Positions 18,043 to 27,274 of a stretch of 64,000 nucleotides of DNA are shown here, piece by piece. How positions within the stretch are numbered: the first letter of the stretch is position 1; every line of letters begins with the position of its first letter. Source of the stretch: an uncultured Oceanospirillaceae bacterium (GTDB lineage Bacteria > Pseudomonadota > Gammaproteobacteria > Pseudomonadales > Balneatricaceae); assembly GCA_937136055.1 (NCBI GenBank), contig CAKZOD010000011.1:1-64000 (forward strand), in the 5' to 3' direction. Position numbers and translations under genes: made by a program. Below the pieces are notes generated by a model. It was given only the letters and a program-made list of their open reading frames with translations, did no database searches and was not told the origin of the DNA.

Positions 18043-19320
18043 TTAATTTTTATTATTCACTGTAGGTGTAGGTGTAGGGTTTTGTTGAGCTAAGTGACTT
18101 CTCTGCCAAAGCAAGCTAGGAATAAGCACCAGTAAAATGATAAATGCGTAAGTCATGCTACTGCCCAATGAGATAGCTACCGCGAGGCAGAAAGTGAGCG
18201 AGCAAACAATTAAAGGTAAGTATTTTTTACTGAGCAATTTGGCCGCGGCGAACATAGTTGCTGAATAAATCACTACAAACACTCCGTTTGTCCACGAGAT
18301 GAGCTGCTCAAGTTCTTGGCCGCTAAAATATGTGAAAGTGATAGCGAGTGCCATAGTGAGTAGGTTAGCCACTAGTGCACGTACCGGTACTTGGTGTTCG
18401 TTTAGTTGATCAAAATACTTAGGCAATACCTGCTCTTTACTGAAACTCCATATCAAGCGGGAGATACCAGCAGAATAAACATTCACCACAGCTAATCCAC
18501 TAGCAGCTCCTAAAATACCGATGACTTGTGCACCATAACCACCAAGTAACTGATCAAACACATCGACCATTGCAAGGGTGCTTTCAAAGGGAGTGATGAT
18601 GAGTAAATAAGTACAGGCCACATAAATGAGGCCTACTAAAATAGTGCCTATCATCATCGCGGGTACGAGATCTTTTTTAGGGTTGCGGAAGTCATTGGCA
18701 AGGTGAGTCATCGCTTCAACCCCAAGAAAACTCCAAAATGCGACGCCAGCAGCACTTAATACAGTATCAAATTCAGCGCGCTCTAAAATCACTGATAGTT
18801 TCTGCGGCTCGCTCTTGAAACCTGCTAATACGAGCAGAGCTACGACAATTGCGAGAATACTCACAGTTAAGAAAAACTGTAATTTAGCGGATACTTGGAT
18901 GCCTTTGATATTGATAATGAGCAAAAATGCAATCATCGCTAACTGTGCTAGTAACTCTTGAATACCTGCTAGTGGCACTAACACGTAGAGAAATTTAAAA
19001 GTAATGAGGATGGCAGCAGCGCTGCCCATCGGTATCAACAGCAAAAAAGATAGGCCGATACAGCGCCCTGCAATATTTCCAAATGCCTTTTCAACAAAAT
19101 AAGCAGGCCCAGCAGCATGAGGGAAATGGCTTGCAAGGCGCGCAAATACAAGTGTGATAGGTATTATTGCAAGTGTTAGTAGCGCCCAGGCAAAAATTGC
19201 TCCTGTATCTGCTATGGCAATCGTCATTTGAGGTAGGATAAAAACCCCAGTGCCTAGCAGTGTTGTAGCCATAAGCCCAGCGCCTTGCCAGCGACTTATT
19301 GTTCCCGGTGATTGTGACAT
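18043..19320 (-). CDS. APC-family amino acid transporter, YjeH-like
   Basis: 425 residues, about 12 membrane helices. The N-terminus GAGLMATTLLGTGVFILPQM and PHAAGPAYFVEKAFG match YjeH, the E. coli exporter of methionine and branched-chain amino acids. A divergent Lrp/AsnC regulator begins 256 bases away, as expected for amino-acid-responsive control. A PLP aminotransferase follows in the same direction. Export rather than uptake is inferred from the similarity to YjeH. Confidence 0.85.
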   Translation of the reverse strand: MSQSPGTISRWQGAGLMATTLLGTGVFILPQMTIAIADTGAIFAWALLTLAIIPITLVFARLASHFPHAAGPAYFVEKAFGNIAGRCIGLSFLLLIPMGSAAAILITFKFLYVLVPLAGIQELLAQLAMIAFLLIINIKGIQVSAKLQFFLTVSILAIVVALLVLAGFKSEPQKLSVILERAEFDTVLSAAGVAFWSFLGVEAMTHLANDFRNPKKDLVPAMMIGTILVGLIYVACTYLLIITPFESTLAMVDVFDQLLGGYGAQVIGILGAASGLAVVNVYSAGISRLIWSFSKEQVLPKYFDQLNEHQVPVRALVANLLTMALAITFTYFSGQELEQLISWTNGVFVVIYSATMFAAAKLLSKKYLPLIVCSLTFCLAVAISLGSSMTYAFIILLVLIPSLLWQRSHLAQQNPTPTPTVNNKN

Positions 19321-19575
19321 GTGAAATAACTCATATTATTTATTTTATTGTAAGCAAGGTGCGCATAAGTTAACGCTAAACCTATGAAAGAGTATACCGC
19401 TAATTTCTGAACGGTTTGTGAGAGTCGGCAGTCATTTTGACGGAATTAGTTAGCAAAGTGGTGGATAATAAAGGCCTTTAAAGGTGTGAGATAATCCTTT
19501 TTACGCTGTTACTGAGAGTGTTATATTGCTTGTATTACAAATGCTAGAAAAGCATTGATTAAAAAGGGTTAACAT

Positions 19576-20010
19576 TTGGATAAGTTTGATCAAGCCATTA
19601 TTCAGGCATTAAAAAAAGATGCTAGGCAAAGTATTTCAACAATAGCGCAGCAAGTTAATTTGTCGAGATCAGCTGTTACTGCTCGCATAAAGCAATTAGA
19701 GAAAAGCAACGTTATTCGCGGCTACCAAGTGCTGTTAAGTGAATCGCAAAAGACAGCAGTCAGTGCGTACTTTGAAATACAATATGGATCTAATTGCAGC
19801 GCTGGTTTTTTAGAGATTTTCAATCAAATACCTGAAATTGTCACTTGCCATGGCATAACGGGTGACATGGATTTACTTGTCTTTGTTAAGGCACCAAGTA
19901 TGCAGCGCTTACATGAAATTCGAGAGTTTATTGATAGCAATAGTAAAATTTTGAAGATGAAAACACATGTGGTGATGAGCGAATGGATCAATAATCACGT
20001 TCAGCTTTAA
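19576..20010 (+). CDS. Lrp/AsnC-family transcriptional regulator
   Basis: 144 residues, the normal Lrp/AsnC length. The N-terminal helix-turn-helix (DARQSISTIAQQVNLSRSAV) is followed by a C-terminal RAM sensor domain (GDMDLLVFVKAPSMQRLHEI). The start is a TTG preceded by AAGGG at good spacing; no ATG fits. It is divergent from the YjeH-like exporter and very probably controls it in response to an amino acid. Confidence 0.88.
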   Translation: MDKFDQAIIQALKKDARQSISTIAQQVNLSRSAVTARIKQLEKSNVIRGYQVLLSESQKTAVSAYFEIQYGSNCSAGFLEIFNQIPEIVTCHGITGDMDLLVFVKAPSMQRLHEIREFIDSNSKILKMKTHVVMSEWINNHVQL

Positions 20011-20096
20011 GGGCAATAAACGGGACTCTATCAGCATTATCTGAAAGCTTAGGTTCATGATATGATGCCATTTTTTTACTGGATATTAGAGACCTC

Positions 20097-20684
20097 ATGG
20101 CACAGCTATACTTCTACTACTCGGCAATGAATGCGGGTAAATCAACATCGCTATTACAATCCGCACACAATTATTCAGAGCAAGGAATGTCAGTATTGCT
20201 GTATACCGCAGCGGTTGATGAGCGTGTTGGTAAAGGAGTTATTGCCTCGCGAATTGGACTTAAAGCTGACGCGCAAGTTTTTGAACCTCAAACTAATTTG
20301 TTTGAACAAATTACCCAGCACGTGGAACAACAAAAGCTACATTGTATTTTTGTGGATGAATCACAGTTCTTATCACAACAGCAAGTTGATCAGCTCGCCA
20401 AAGTAGTCGATTTATTGCATATTCCAGTATTGTGCTACGGCATTCGTTCTGATTTTCAAGGAAACCTCTTTCCAGGAAGCCTGCGTTTATTGAATATTGC
20501 AGATAAGTTAAGTGAGCTTAAAGCTGTATGCCACTGCGGTCGTAAAGCGACCATGGTAGTGAGGAGAGATGCAGAGGGTAACGTCGTGAGTGATGGCGAG
20601 CAGGTAGTGATTGGAGGCAATGACAGTTATGAGTCAATGTGCCGCAACCATTTCTTCTTGGCGCGCGGCACATACACTGCTTAA
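20097..20684 (+). CDS. tdk: Thymidine kinase
   Basis: 195 residues, a bacterial type II thymidine kinase that phosphorylates thymidine with ATP in salvage. The P-loop SAMNAGKST, the catalytic glutamate in IFVDESQFL, the lasso-domain zinc ligands (CHC...CRNHF) and a deoxythymidine-binding segment [10 protein letters not shown] are all present. It is monocistronic, and its stop codon overlaps that of the convergent msrA by four bases (TTAA). Confidence 0.95.
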   Translation: MAQLYFYYSAMNAGKSTSLLQSAHNYSEQGMSVLLYTAAVDERVGKGVIASRIGLKADAQVFEPQTNLFEQITQHVEQQKLHCIFVDESQFLSQQQVDQLAKVVDLLHIPVLCYGIRSDFQGNLFPGSLRLLNIADKLSELKAVCHCGRKATMVVRRDAEGNVVSDGEQVVIGGNDSYESMCRNHFFLARGTYTA

Positions 20685-21322
20685 AAAGCGCAGCTAACCC
20701 CTGTGCCTTTAATACCACAGTATCCATCAGGATTTTTAGCAAGGTATTGCTGGTGGTAATCTTCTGCGTAATAGAAGTTTGCCGCCATTTGGATTTGAGT
20801 GGTGATCGTCTCTTTTATGCCGCCATCTGCTAGAGCAGTTTGGTAATTATCAGCAGATTTTTGTGCCTGCTCTAGTTGTGTTGAATTAGAAGCAAATAAA
20901 GCAGAGCGATATTGGCTGCCAATATCGTTGCCTTGGCGCATCCCTTGGGTTGGGTTGTGTGACTCCCAAAAAACCTTTAATAGATTTTGATAACTAGTTT
21001 GGCTTGGGTCAAAAACGACGAGCACAACTTCGCAATGATTTGTAAATCCGCTGCATACTTCTTTGTAATTCGGGTTAAATGTTTCCCCACCCATATAGCC
21101 TACAGCAGTGGAATAAACACCCGGCTGTTGCCACATTTTTCGCTCAGCGCCCCAAAAGCAACCTAGGCCAAATACAGCAAGTTCTAAGTGGTCGGCAAAA
21201 GGTGCTCGAATCGGGTTCCCTGATACAAAATGCTCATTCGCCGTTTCCATGGCTTCGCTGCGTCCTAACTTGGTCTCTTTAGTAATCGGTTTTGGTTCGT
21301 CGAAAAATGAAAACTCGCTCAT
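20681..21322 (-). CDS. msrA: Peptide methionine sulfoxide reductase MsrA
   Basis: 213 residues, almost the length of E. coli MsrA, with the long N-terminal extension. It carries the catalytic [10 protein letters not shown] with the nucleophilic cysteine, [18 protein letters not shown], and the later [17 protein letters not shown] with a resolving cysteine; a further Cys near the C-terminus (VSCAF) could act as recycling residue. It reduces methionine-S-sulfoxide in proteins. The ATG at 21322 has TGAGGA six bases before it; one at 21334 is less suitable. Confidence 0.95.
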   Translation of the reverse strand: MSEFSFFDEPKPITKETKLGRSEAMETANEHFVSGNPIRAPFADHLELAVFGLGCFWGAERKMWQQPGVYSTAVGYMGGETFNPNYKEVCSGFTNHCEVVLVVFDPSQTSYQNLLKVFWESHNPTQGMRQGNDIGSQYRSALFASNSTQLEQAQKSADNYQTALADGGIKETITTQIQMAANFYYAEDYHQQYLAKNPDGYCGIKGTGVSCAF

Positions 21323-21639
21323 GATATTCCTCAAGAAGTTTAGATTGATCAGTCAAGTGTGAGCAATCTTGAAATAGCAGGGATTATTTAGATGGAGATA
21401 ATATGGTGTTTGATCGGTATTTATCAAGCGCTGTTGAGTTTTCTTGTGATTTGAGTGTTGGTGCATACCTGCTAAATTTTACAAAGATGCATCTGATTTG
21501 CTTATTGCTTGATATATTAAGAAGTAGCTTTTTGAGGCAAAGTTCGAAATGTGTGCCTACTCAATGTGGAGAGTTTAAAGAATAGGCACAGGTTCGTGTT
21601 ACACGGTTGTGAAAGGCGCTTGAAACTTTGTGCACAGCT

Positions 21640-21843
21640 CTAATCGTCAGTGTCGTAGGCTTCAGTGAGGCACTGTGCAAGTTGTTTTGATTCACGATGT
21701 TTTTCAATAGCGCGTCTTGCGGCAAACATGCGTTGCGAACGTTTGGTTTTCTTGTCGATGTTTTGCTCTTCTTCGAAGCCGACTATGGCGTTGAAGATAT
21801 CAACATCAAGTGTGTTTTCTTCAAGGTTAGGATCGATCAACAT
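21640..21843 (-). CDS. Small PA3496-like protein, copy 1
   Basis: 67 residues, acidic then basic. The core RMFAARRAIEKHRESKQLA is shared with the gene at 22023-22220 (RVLEARRAIEQHREKQQLS), so the two are paralogues. The pattern resembles the small PA3496 family of gammaproteobacteria, of uncertain function. GAGGA lies six bases before the ATG, supporting expression. No signal peptide or membrane segment. Confidence 0.65.
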   Translation of the reverse strand: MLIDPNLEENTLDVDIFNAIVGFEEEQNIDKKTKRSQRMFAARRAIEKHRESKQLAQCLTEAYDTDD

Positions 21844-22022
21844 AGCTATTCCTCGTTCAAGTTTGGTTTACAGCGTTGGTTAAAAAGTAAACTTAATGAG
21901 GGCACAATAGCGCAGCATTGTTACTGGAATATGACAGTTGAAAAACAATTTATGTTGATAAAAAGTAGCGGAAAAAGTTAGAGGGCTGTAACAGGGCAGC
22001 CCGCATCAGAGGTAGTTACTAA

Positions 22023-22220
22023 TTAATCGAGTAGCCAGTAGTTATCTATATCTTGGGAAAGTTGCTGTTTTTCTCGGTGTTGCTCAATCGCTCTGCGCGC
22101 TTCGAGAACTCGTTTGGATTTTAGTTGTTTAGATTCTTTTTTTTGGTGTTCGTCATAGCCTATGATGACATCAATAATTTCTGAATTAAGTTGAACAGAC
22201 TTGGTTGCACTATTTAACAT
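22023..22220 (-). CDS. Small PA3496-like protein, copy 2
   Basis: 65 residues, paralogue of the next gene downstream with the same ARRAIEQHRE core and the same order of an N-terminal IIDVIIGYDEHQ segment. The ATG at 22220 follows AAGGAG by eight bases; a start at 22247 is unlikely. It lies between hexR and copy 1, all on the minus strand, with a TTGTTATA/TATAACAA inverted repeat between hexR and it. Function unknown. Confidence 0.65.
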   Translation of the reverse strand: MLNSATKSVQLNSEIIDVIIGYDEHQKKESKQLKSKRVLEARRAIEQHREKQQLSQDIDNYWLLD

Positions 22221-22356
22221 CACGCTCACTCCTTTTAAGCAGCTCAATGCATGTGATTTTCTATCAGTAACATTTGAGCTTGGATCTGATGTGGGTTAAT
22301 AATTGTTCAATCTAAAGCGAATGTCAAATCCTATATTATTGTCGTTAAAAAGCGAC

Positions 22357-22378
22357 TTGTTATAAGGCTGTATAACAA
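22357..22378. repeat. Perfect eight-base inverted repeat downstream of hexR
   Basis: TTGTTATA-AGGCTG-TATAACAA. It could be a regulator site for the small-protein genes or a weak hairpin after hexR. It is not a HexR consensus site as I remember it. Confidence 0.4.
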
Positions 22379-22404
22379 TTGAGAAGCTAGTGAAAGGCCT
22401 ATTA

Positions 22405-23280
22405 CTATTGCTTTGGCAGATAACTACGCTTATCGTTTTGGCGTAAATTACGTAAGCTACGTTTTATTGTTTTAAGGTGTTCGAGTACTCTCGGACCTAG
22501 TTTCATCGCCACACCAACAGCTAGCACATCCATTACCACTAAGTGTAAAACACGTGAAGACATTAAAGCGCTTAAATCTTTATCTTCCTCGAGATCGATA
22601 GGAATTGCGATGCTTGCAAGATCAGCAAGAGGAGTGTTACCTGGGCATAGTGTGAGCAGCGTAGCGCCGGTTTCACGGACTAATTTACAGGTATGCAGCA
22701 TATCTTTAGTGCGACCGGTTTGCGAGATAGCAACAACTACATCTTGATCATTCATCGTTACCGCTGAAATAATTTGCATGTGAGGATCTGAATGAGCCGC
22801 AGCGGATATCTGCAGACGATGAAACTTGTGTTGTGCATCACTACAAACCGCAGCAGATGCTCCAAAGCCGTAAAACTCAATGCGTCTAGCGCCAGCTAGT
22901 GCGTCGATAGCGCGCTCAAGATTAAGAGGTTCTAAGTGATCGCGAATATGGATCAAGTTACCAATCATCGAATCGAAAATTTTCTTTTGGAAATCTTTTA
23001 CAGAATCATCAGTATCTAACGTGAATTGCTCGAAATTCGGGTTGCTAGCAAGATCCTGTGCAAGGGTCATTTTAAAATCTTGGAAGCCATCGTAATTCAG
23101 GGCACGACAAAAACGTACCACGGTAGGTTCGCTCACATTCGCTTTGGCGGCCAGGTCGATAATACGCATGTGAATAACATCTTCAGCATGCTCTAACACA
23201 TAATCCGCTACTTTTTGCTCTGATTTTCTTAAGTCTTCTCTTGCGTGAACAATAGATTTTAGTAAGTTGCTAGCGTTCAA
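22405..23280 (-). CDS. hexR: HexR, RpiR-family regulator of central carbon metabolism
   Basis: 291 residues. An N-terminal RpiR helix-turn-helix (IDLAAKANVSEPTVVRFCRALNY, written here in parts: AKANVSEPTVVRF and CRALNYDGFQDFK) is followed by a SIS sugar-phosphate-binding domain (FYGFGASAAVCSDAQHKF, ISQTGRTKDML). This is the HexR type, which senses 2-keto-3-deoxy-6-phosphogluconate and controls Entner-Doudoroff and glycolytic/gluconeogenic genes. In this window it has no sugar-catabolic neighbours, as in genomes where HexR acts globally. The upstream 450 bases are non-coding. Confidence 0.9.
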   Translation of the reverse strand: MNASNLLKSIVHAREDLRKSEQKVADYVLEHAEDVIHMRIIDLAAKANVSEPTVVRFCRALNYDGFQDFKMTLAQDLASNPNFEQFTLDTDDSVKDFQKKIFDSMIGNLIHIRDHLEPLNLERAIDALAGARRIEFYGFGASAAVCSDAQHKFHRLQISAAAHSDPHMQIISAVTMNDQDVVVAISQTGRTKDMLHTCKLVRETGATLLTLCPGNTPLADLASIAIPIDLEEDKDLSALMSSRVLHLVVMDVLAVGVAMKLGPRVLEHLKTIKRSLRNLRQNDKRSYLPKQ

Positions 23281-23730
23281 GTTTCTTTATCACTCTGAAA
23301 TTATTGTTATAGTTTGGACATCTGTGGAAACGAGCTGCTCTTGCCCGAATCAGTCCTTTGATTTTTAATGGCTAAAGTGATGCAATCACTTATTTCTTAT
23401 CTTATTAATTCTATATGCTTCATAGTATAGATTAAATCATTATATAACAGAGCCAGTCATTAAAGAGTGACTGGGCCTGAGGAAGTGCTAATTAAGCAAA
23501 TTCGTGTCGCGCTTACTATCTGTTTTTCGTTAACTGGGTCTTAGTTATCCCGATAACTTTGGGTAGCAATACAATTGTAAGTAACTTTTCTAAGTACGAT
23601 TCTGGAGTGCTTGCGTTTTAATGGTGGATTTTTAAACCATATTTGGCAAAAGTAGCGTTATTTAGCTGCAATTATGCTGAAAAACCTTACAATACGCTCA
23701 GTTATTAGTGTTTAATTTTAGGAAGAATTC
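23281..23730. other. Intergenic region upstream of hexR and yjaG
   Basis: 450 bases between divergent genes with no convincing coding frame. It contains a CCAGTCA/TGACTGG hairpin (23453-23474, eight-base loop) and a TACAATTGTA palindrome at 23570-23579. Either could be regulatory; neither can be assigned. Confidence 0.5.
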
Positions 23731-24333
23731 ATGAGCGATATTTTACATTTAGAGCCGCAATTAAAAGACTTTGATAAAGCTAAGTTAGCTGCCTATTGTG
23801 CGGCTATTGCTCAGCGCCAATTTCCAAATTTTGCGCTCTTTAGCAACATTGTTGAGTTTGGCGATGCGGCAAAAATGGCAAATGTTCTGGATGGTGTATG
23901 GCAATCGCTGGTACCGGGTGGTGCCCAGATGAATTTTGAATTGCAGTTAACTAAAGTTGAACAAAATATGCCAGATTTGGACGCATTTGATATGTATGGT
24001 GCCTCTCCTGCGCTGGACGCTATCACTTGTTTACACGCGACTCTCAGCTGTATATTGACAAACGAATACGAAGAAGCGTTGACGATTGGTCAGCTCTCTC
24101 GTGAAACGGTAGCAGGCTTTGTTGAAGTGACAGAAGGTGATGACCAAATGTCCGATGCTGAAATTATGCGTTTGATCAGTACTCATCAACTCACCGAGCA
24201 AGAAGATGACTTTCAAGCGGATGTGATTGAACGATTGCAAAATGTTCGCGTCCTAGATAAAGCGTTTATCAAAGAGTTACGAGAGCTTGCGACAAACGAA
24301 GGTTTTAGTAATATTGGTATTAGCGCTGCATAG
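23731..24333 (+). CDS. yjaG: YjaG-family (DUF416) protein
   Basis: 200 residues, helical and acidic, matching the DUF416/YjaG family of gammaproteobacteria (AAIAQRQFPNFALFS near the N-terminus, YGASPALDAITCLHATL in the middle). Function unknown. It is likely cytosolic, with no signal or membrane segment. Followed by two small unknown genes and cysZ on the same strand. Confidence 0.85.
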   Translation: MSDILHLEPQLKDFDKAKLAAYCAAIAQRQFPNFALFSNIVEFGDAAKMANVLDGVWQSLVPGGAQMNFELQLTKVEQNMPDLDAFDMYGASPALDAITCLHATLSCILTNEYEEALTIGQLSRETVAGFVEVTEGDDQMSDAEIMRLISTHQLTEQEDDFQADVIERLQNVRVLDKAFIKELRELATNEGFSNIGISAA

Positions 24334-24407
24334 ATATAGCGCTATGTTTTTACTGTAGCCGTTATATTTCTCGCCACATTAGAAAGCTTTAGAGTCTTTA
24401 GTCACAC

Positions 24408-24674
24408 ATGTTAAGAATTGGTCTTATATTATTAATCGCGCCTTGTTTGCTGTTAATGGCGCTTTATGTTCCCGAACAATTAAGTGCTGCTGATTGTGCA
24501 AACGCCGGTGGCTCTTATGATTATGCCCAGCAGCTTTGCGATCAGCAAAATAAACATCCTCAGTCTTCCTTCATGGCGCGTAACACTGTGCTAGTAAACT
24601 CTAGTATGTTATTGGCAGTGCTTGGTTTTTTCGTCTGTTTAATCAACTTATACACGCCTAAAAAATTAAACTGA
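24408..24674 (+). CDS. Small membrane protein of unknown function
   Basis: 88 residues with a membrane helix near each end (about 3-21 and 65-83) and a short loop between them with two cysteines (DCANAGGSYDYAQQLCDQ), probably periplasmic and disulfide-bonded. It ends seven bases before the next gene's ATG, so the two are probably co-transcribed with cysZ. I do not recognise a family. Confidence 0.6.
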   Translation: MLRIGLILLIAPCLLLMALYVPEQLSAADCANAGGSYDYAQQLCDQQNKHPQSSFMARNTVLVNSSMLLAVLGFFVCLINLYTPKKLN

Positions 24675-24681
24675 GATCGTT

Positions 24682-25119
24682 ATGATTAAAAAAATATTAC
24701 TGCTATTAACGGTCGCTGTTGTGATACTTGCCACCTTGTTCTGGTTTAATCGTGACCAATGGTTAGCCGACTTTAATAAAGAGCGTCAGCAGCAAAAAGC
24801 GTTATTTACGCAAAAGGGGTTGGCGTTTGCTAAAAATGCGACTCAAGATGAATGTATGACACAAAGCTTTCAGCAATTAAAAGGCTGCTATGGGTTTGAC
24901 TGCACATTAGATCAAGGTGTCTTTTTAAAAGCCTGTATAAGCAACGCCACCGCGAGTGATAACTTTTGTGATGCTGTACCCAAAACAGTCGAAAAGCTGA
25001 CTCAAGATGATAAAGATTGGTTAAAAGACAGCTGCTGGGATAAAGATGTTAACGGCGACGGCTGTCGCTTTCTTTACAAGCAGCAAATACAGTACTGCAC
25101 AGTATATTCTCAACCATAA
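24682..25119 (+). CDS. Exported cysteine-rich protein of unknown function
   Basis: 145 residues. An N-terminal signal or anchor helix (about 3-21) leads to an exported domain with eight cysteines (DECMTQ, GCYGFDCTLD, KACIS, NFCDAV, DSCWDKD, DGCRFL, QYCTVY), so disulfide-rich. It lies between another small cysteine-containing membrane protein and cysZ, separated by few bases, suggesting one operon. No family recognised; a periplasmic partner of the membrane protein is possible. Confidence 0.6.
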   Translation: MIKKILLLLTVAVVILATLFWFNRDQWLADFNKERQQQKALFTQKGLAFAKNATQDECMTQSFQQLKGCYGFDCTLDQGVFLKACISNATASDNFCDAVPKTVEKLTQDDKDWLKDSCWDKDVNGDGCRFLYKQQIQYCTVYSQP

Positions 25120-25136
25120 TTTAGAGAGATGAAGGT

Positions 25137-25862
25137 ATGTTAGGTAATCCAGTAAAAGGCGGAGGGTACCTCCTTAAAGGCGTTAATTTACTGAGCGAAA
25201 AGAAGTTGCGTGTTTTTATATTAGTGCCTTTAATCATTAATATTTTATTGTTCTCTTTCGCACTATTTATGCTCTTTAATCAGCTACCTAACTGGGTTGA
25301 TAGCTGGTTGAGTTTTTTGCCAGACTTCCTTAGTTTCGTAGAGTTTATTTTATATCCACTAGTGGCATTAACCGCCGCATTAGTGGTGTATTACAGCTTT
25401 AGTTTAGTTGCCAATATAATAGCAGCCCCTTTTAACGGGTTGTTATCAGAGCGCGTTGAACAACTGGTGGCCGGTAAAGAAGTTGCCGATGAAAGCTTTT
25501 CGGAATTGATGGCAATTGTGCCAAGAGCTATAGGGCGTGAGCTTGCAAAATTAGCTTATTACTTACCTAAGCTAATACTTGTTGTGATTATCAGCATCAT
25601 TCCAGGCCTTAATTTATTTGCACCTATTGTGTGGTTTGTTTTCGGTGCTTGGATGATGGCAGTGCAGTACTGTGATTACCCAATGGATAACAATAAAGTA
25701 TCCTTTAAAGATATGATTAGCAAATTGAAGAAACCACGCCTTACAAGCTTAGGCTTTGGTGGTTTAGTGCAATTGGCTATGATGGTGCCAATCTTAAACT
25801 TTTTTGTCATGCCTGTTGCGGTCATCGGCGCGACATTGTATTGGATTGAAGAGCACAGGTAG
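25137..25862 (+). CDS. cysZ: Sulfate transporter CysZ
   Basis: 241 residues, matching CysZ: NPVKGGGYLLKGVNLLSEKKLR at the start (given here in part as GGGYLLKGVNLLSEKKLR), FNGLLSERVEQLVAG after the second helix, and several membrane helices with an FAPIVWFVFGAWMMAVQYCDYPMDN segment read in parts (FGAWMMAVQYCDYPMDN). CysZ moves sulfate into the cell for cysteine synthesis. Two small cysteine-rich protein genes precede it closely. A CysB site was not identified. Confidence 0.92.
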   Translation: MLGNPVKGGGYLLKGVNLLSEKKLRVFILVPLIINILLFSFALFMLFNQLPNWVDSWLSFLPDFLSFVEFILYPLVALTAALVVYYSFSLVANIIAAPFNGLLSERVEQLVAGKEVADESFSELMAIVPRAIGRELAKLAYYLPKLILVVIISIIPGLNLFAPIVWFVFGAWMMAVQYCDYPMDNNKVSFKDMISKLKKPRLTSLGFGGLVQLAMMVPILNFFVMPVAVIGATLYWIEEHR

Positions 25863-26001
25863 GCTATATAGCATTTAGCAGTATTGCTCATACAGTTTTG
25901 ACAATACCGCGAATTAGATTAAATACAATAAGCAGAGGCATGAATAGTTGAAGTGGTCATGCCAAGGTTTTTTAAAGTACTATTATCGAGGTAGCTTTTT
26001 T

Positions 26002-27189
26002 ATGTTTTCACAATTACAGCATCCGCCAGCCGATCCTATTTTAGGGCTATCAATTAAATTTAAAGCTGATAGTAATCCTAATAAAATTGATCTTGGTCCC
26101 GGTATTTATAAAGATGATGCGGGAAATACCCCTGTTCTGGCTTGTGTAAAAGCCGCTGAGAGCTATCGTGTTGAAAACGAAATGAGCAAGGCGTACTTGG
26201 GCTCAACAGGTTCAGTATTGTTCAACGAAAAAATTGCTTCGCTTATTTTAGGCGACCATCCTGCGATACATGAAAACCGCGTACGTACAGTTTCAACACC
26301 GGGTGGTACTGGGGCGTTGCGTATAGCCGGAGAGCTAATCAATAAAACTAAGCCAGGGGCTACTATTTGGGTAAGTAATCCCACGTGGGCAAACCACCAA
26401 GGTGTATTTAAAGCGGCTGGGTTGAATGTAAAAACTTATCCTTATTACGATTACGAGAATAAGTGTTTAGACTTTGAGGGCATGATGGCAGCACTGAAGC
26501 AGATACCTGCTGAAGATGCGGTGCTTATTCACGCATGCTGTCATAACCCGAGTGGTATGGATTTAAACGAAGAGCAGTGGCGAGAAGTGGCCACCCTAAG
26601 CAAAGAAGTTGGCTATACTGCAGTGATTGACATCGCCTACCAAGGTTTTGGTAAAGGCTTAGATGTGGATGCTTTTGGGGTGCGCTTAATGGCGCAAACG
26701 CTAGATCAAATGATCATTTGTAGCTCTTGCTCTAAGAATTTTGGCCTCTATCGTGACCGTATTGGTGCGTGCTCAATTATCGGTAAAAATGCTGTTTCAG
26801 CAGATATTATTGGCGCAGTGATGGTGACGGTTGTTCGGGTAAATTACTCGATGCCTCCCGCCCATGGTGCTGCGATTGTTGAAACAATACTAAGCTCTGA
26901 TGAATTGACGGCTCAGTGGCATATCGAGCTTAAAGAGATGCGTGATCGTATCGGTGATATGCGCCAGCTATTTGTTGATAAACTTGTTGAAAATGGCGTG
27001 AGTCGCGACTTTAGCTTTATTACGCAGCAAAACGGCATGTTCTCATTTTTGGGGATAGAGCCTGCTCAGATTGAGCGATTACAGGATGAGTTTGGTATTT
27101 ATGTGGTGGGCTCTAGTCGTATTTCGCTAGCAGCTATTGCCACTAACAATGTGGATTATTTAACTAAATCGATCGCTAAAGTTTTATAA
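26002..27189 (+). CDS. Aromatic/aspartate aminotransferase (TyrB/AspC type)
   Basis: 395 residues, the AspC/TyrB length. It has DLGPGIYKDDAGNTPVL at the N-terminus, NPTWANHQGVF, HACCHNPSGMDL, the PLP lysine in SCSKNFGLYRDRIGA, and the C-terminal arginine in GSSRISLAAIA. The ATG at 26002 follows GAGG by ten bases; an upstream frame to 25948 adds unlikely sequence. It catalyses transamination of aspartate or aromatic amino acids with 2-oxoglutarate. It is convergent with the RraA-like gene and may be unrelated to the mutase operon, though both involve glutamate. Confidence 0.9.
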   Translation: MFSQLQHPPADPILGLSIKFKADSNPNKIDLGPGIYKDDAGNTPVLACVKAAESYRVENEMSKAYLGSTGSVLFNEKIASLILGDHPAIHENRVRTVSTPGGTGALRIAGELINKTKPGATIWVSNPTWANHQGVFKAAGLNVKTYPYYDYENKCLDFEGMMAALKQIPAEDAVLIHACCHNPSGMDLNEEQWREVATLSKEVGYTAVIDIAYQGFGKGLDVDAFGVRLMAQTLDQMIICSSCSKNFGLYRDRIGACSIIGKNAVSADIIGAVMVTVVRVNYSMPPAHGAAIVETILSSDELTAQWHIELKEMRDRIGDMRQLFVDKLVENGVSRDFSFITQQNGMFSFLGIEPAQIERLQDEFGIYVVGSSRISLAAIATNNVDYLTKSIAKVL

Positions 27190-27209
27190 AAAAGCTTTAA
27201 GCTTATATG

Positions 27210-27235
27210 AGCGTCCTTAAGATTTTAAGGACGCT
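27210..27235. terminator. Hairpin between convergent aminotransferase and RraA-like genes
   Basis: AGCGTCCTTAA-GATT-TTAAGGACGCT, a perfect eleven-base stem with a four-base loop. No strong T-run follows on either strand. Confidence 0.7.
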
Positions 27236-27274
27236 ATCTATCTATCTAGCTTTAGCACTAGGCAAAATTAAAGA

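Noticed and set aside
21403..21585. 60-codon plus-strand frame between msrA and the small-protein genes
   Set aside because: No ribosome site, no conserved motif and unusual composition.
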